Origin: Acidiferrobacteraceae bacterium
GTDB taxonomy: Bacteria > Pseudomonadota > Gammaproteobacteria > Arenicellales > UBA868
Length of the DNA: 6,295 nt
Assembly (NCBI GenBank): GCA_002731295.1
Contig: PCBE01000013.1
Location: 1-6,295 of the forward strand
Reading direction: 5' to 3'
Shown: positions 5,901-6,295 of the stretch, one piece after another
Layout of the letters: every line of letters starts with the position of its first letter
How positions within the stretch are numbered: position 1 is the stretch's first letter
The notes under the pieces: model-generated
The model's input: the letters and a program-made list of their open reading frames with translations, nothing else
Databases searched by the model: none
Told to the model about the DNA's origin: nothing
Translations under genes and position numbers: made by a program

Positions 5901-5906
5901 TATAAT
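5901..5906 (+). promoter_or_regulatory. Candidate -10 element for the short-chain dehydrogenase gene
   Basis: A perfect TATAAT inside an A/T-rich run. Transcription would begin near 5913 and leave a leader of about 65 bases. The hexamer 17 bases upstream (ACACCT) is a poor -35, so help from an activator at the dyad 5864-5876 is plausible. Confidence 0.4.
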
Positions 5907-5919
5907 AAATAGCCGATAA

Positions 5920-5947
5920 GGTGTGGCAGACTCCAGGTCTCCACACC
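5920..5947 (+). promoter_or_regulatory. 11-bp stem-loop in the dehydrogenase leader
   Basis: The left arm GGTGTGG plus AGAC (one bulged C at 5927) pairs with GTCTCCACACC across the five-base loop TCCAG. All eleven pairs are Watson-Crick. No T-run follows on either strand, so it is not a classical terminator. It begins within about ten bases of the predicted transcript start, where it could stabilise the mRNA 5' end; alternatively it could be an operator read as DNA. It ends 31 bases before ATG 5979. Confidence 0.5.
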
Positions 5948-5978
5948 CGTTACTCATTCAGTGAAACAGTAAACTTAC

Positions 5979-6295
5979 ATGTCATTCAAAGGGAAAAGTG
6001 CGATTGTCTGCGGTGCCGGCGGGGGCACCGGTCTGAATATTGCAATCGACTTACTAGATCGACAAGTCAATGTCTCGATGGTGGATCTCAAACCACAACC
6101 GGATTCATTGAACGAGCGCATCGGTCGGGCGCAGTATTTTCAAGGCGATGTTACGGATGAGAGATTCGTGAAGGACGTCACCCACCAGACTGTCTCCAAG
6201 TTCGGCCACCTGAACTATCTGGTCAATGCAACCGGTGTTCTGTGGTTTGGACAGGACAAATCTGTTGTCGATATTGACATCGACACCTGGGATCG
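5979..6295 (+). CDS. Short-chain dehydrogenase/reductase (SDR), 3' end missing
   Basis: The first 105 residues of a classical SDR, which would oxidise or reduce an alcohol/carbonyl group with NAD(P). The nucleotide-binding motif is CGAGGGTG (11-18), a variant of TGxxxGxG with Cys for Thr. The second strand ends in Asp36 (SMVDLK), which favours NAD(H) over NADP(H). GDVTD (56-60) contains the Asp that contacts adenine. The NNAG motif appears as NATG (83-86), a tolerated variant that keeps Asn83 and Gly86. The catalytic Ser-Tyr-Lys lies outside the window, so activity cannot be judged. ATG 5979 has no clear Shine-Dalgarno sequence, but the SFKGKSAIVCGAG opening is the normal SDR N-terminus and supports this start. 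It is divergent from the membrane protein/methyltransferase operon, behind its own candidate promoter, dyad and hairpin. It may belong to the same catabolic programme as the enolase and PhyH genes, which is inference only. Confidence 0.88.
   Translation, partial: MSFKGKSAIVCGAGGGTGLNIAIDLLDRQVNVSMVDLKPQPDSLNERIGRAQYFQGDVTDERFVKDVTHQTVSKFGHLNYLVNATGVLWFGQDKSVVDIDIDTWD

Overview
The window looks like chromosomal DNA of a Gram-negative proteobacterium, most likely a gammaproteobacterium. The main taxonomic hint is the truncated ZnuA at the left edge. As I remember the enterobacterial protein, it shares the conserved SPHDYSLRPS region, a His-rich loop, a Cys in the CVFSEPQF motif and a terminal ASCL. 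Composition looks close to 50% GC by eye (not computed). I see no tRNA, rRNA, IS element, CRISPR array or phage gene, and no gap between genes exceeds about 225 bases.

Layout: (1) 1-785 (+) is the 3' part of a zinc ABC transporter periplasmic binding protein. (2) 921-1769 (+) and 1808-2659 (-) are two convergent, clearly different phytanoyl-CoA dioxygenase (PhyH)-type Fe(II)/2-oxoglutarate oxygenases, both with an intact HxD...H...R active site. (3) A 222-base divergent control region (2660-2881) separates the second oxygenase from an enolase-superfamily enzyme (2882-4114, +). That enzyme has Gly where the first metal-binding Asp is expected. (4) 4217-4903 (+) encodes an uncharacterised protein with a dimeric alpha/beta-barrel (EthD-like) N-terminal part. 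(5) 4915-5797 (-) is a two-gene operon: a 61-residue two-helix membrane protein, started at GTG behind a strong ribosome site, and 1 base later a class I SAM methyltransferase. (6) 5979-6295 (+) is the N-terminal part of a short-chain dehydrogenase/reductase. It lies behind a TATAAT -10 element, a 13-base dyad and an 11-bp hairpin.

Read together, the genes from 921 to 4903, and perhaps the dehydrogenase at the right edge, look like a catabolic set for an unidentified small organic acid or sugar acid: two oxygenases, a dehydratase/cycloisomerase-type enolase enzyme, a small barrel protein and a dehydrogenase. This pathway reading is inference from families and proximity; no substrate can be named from sequence. 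The zinc transporter and the membrane protein/methyltransferase pair look like unrelated neighbours. The most unusual points are the enolase active-site substitution, the repeat-rich divergent control region, and the hairpin and dyad ahead of the dehydrogenase.
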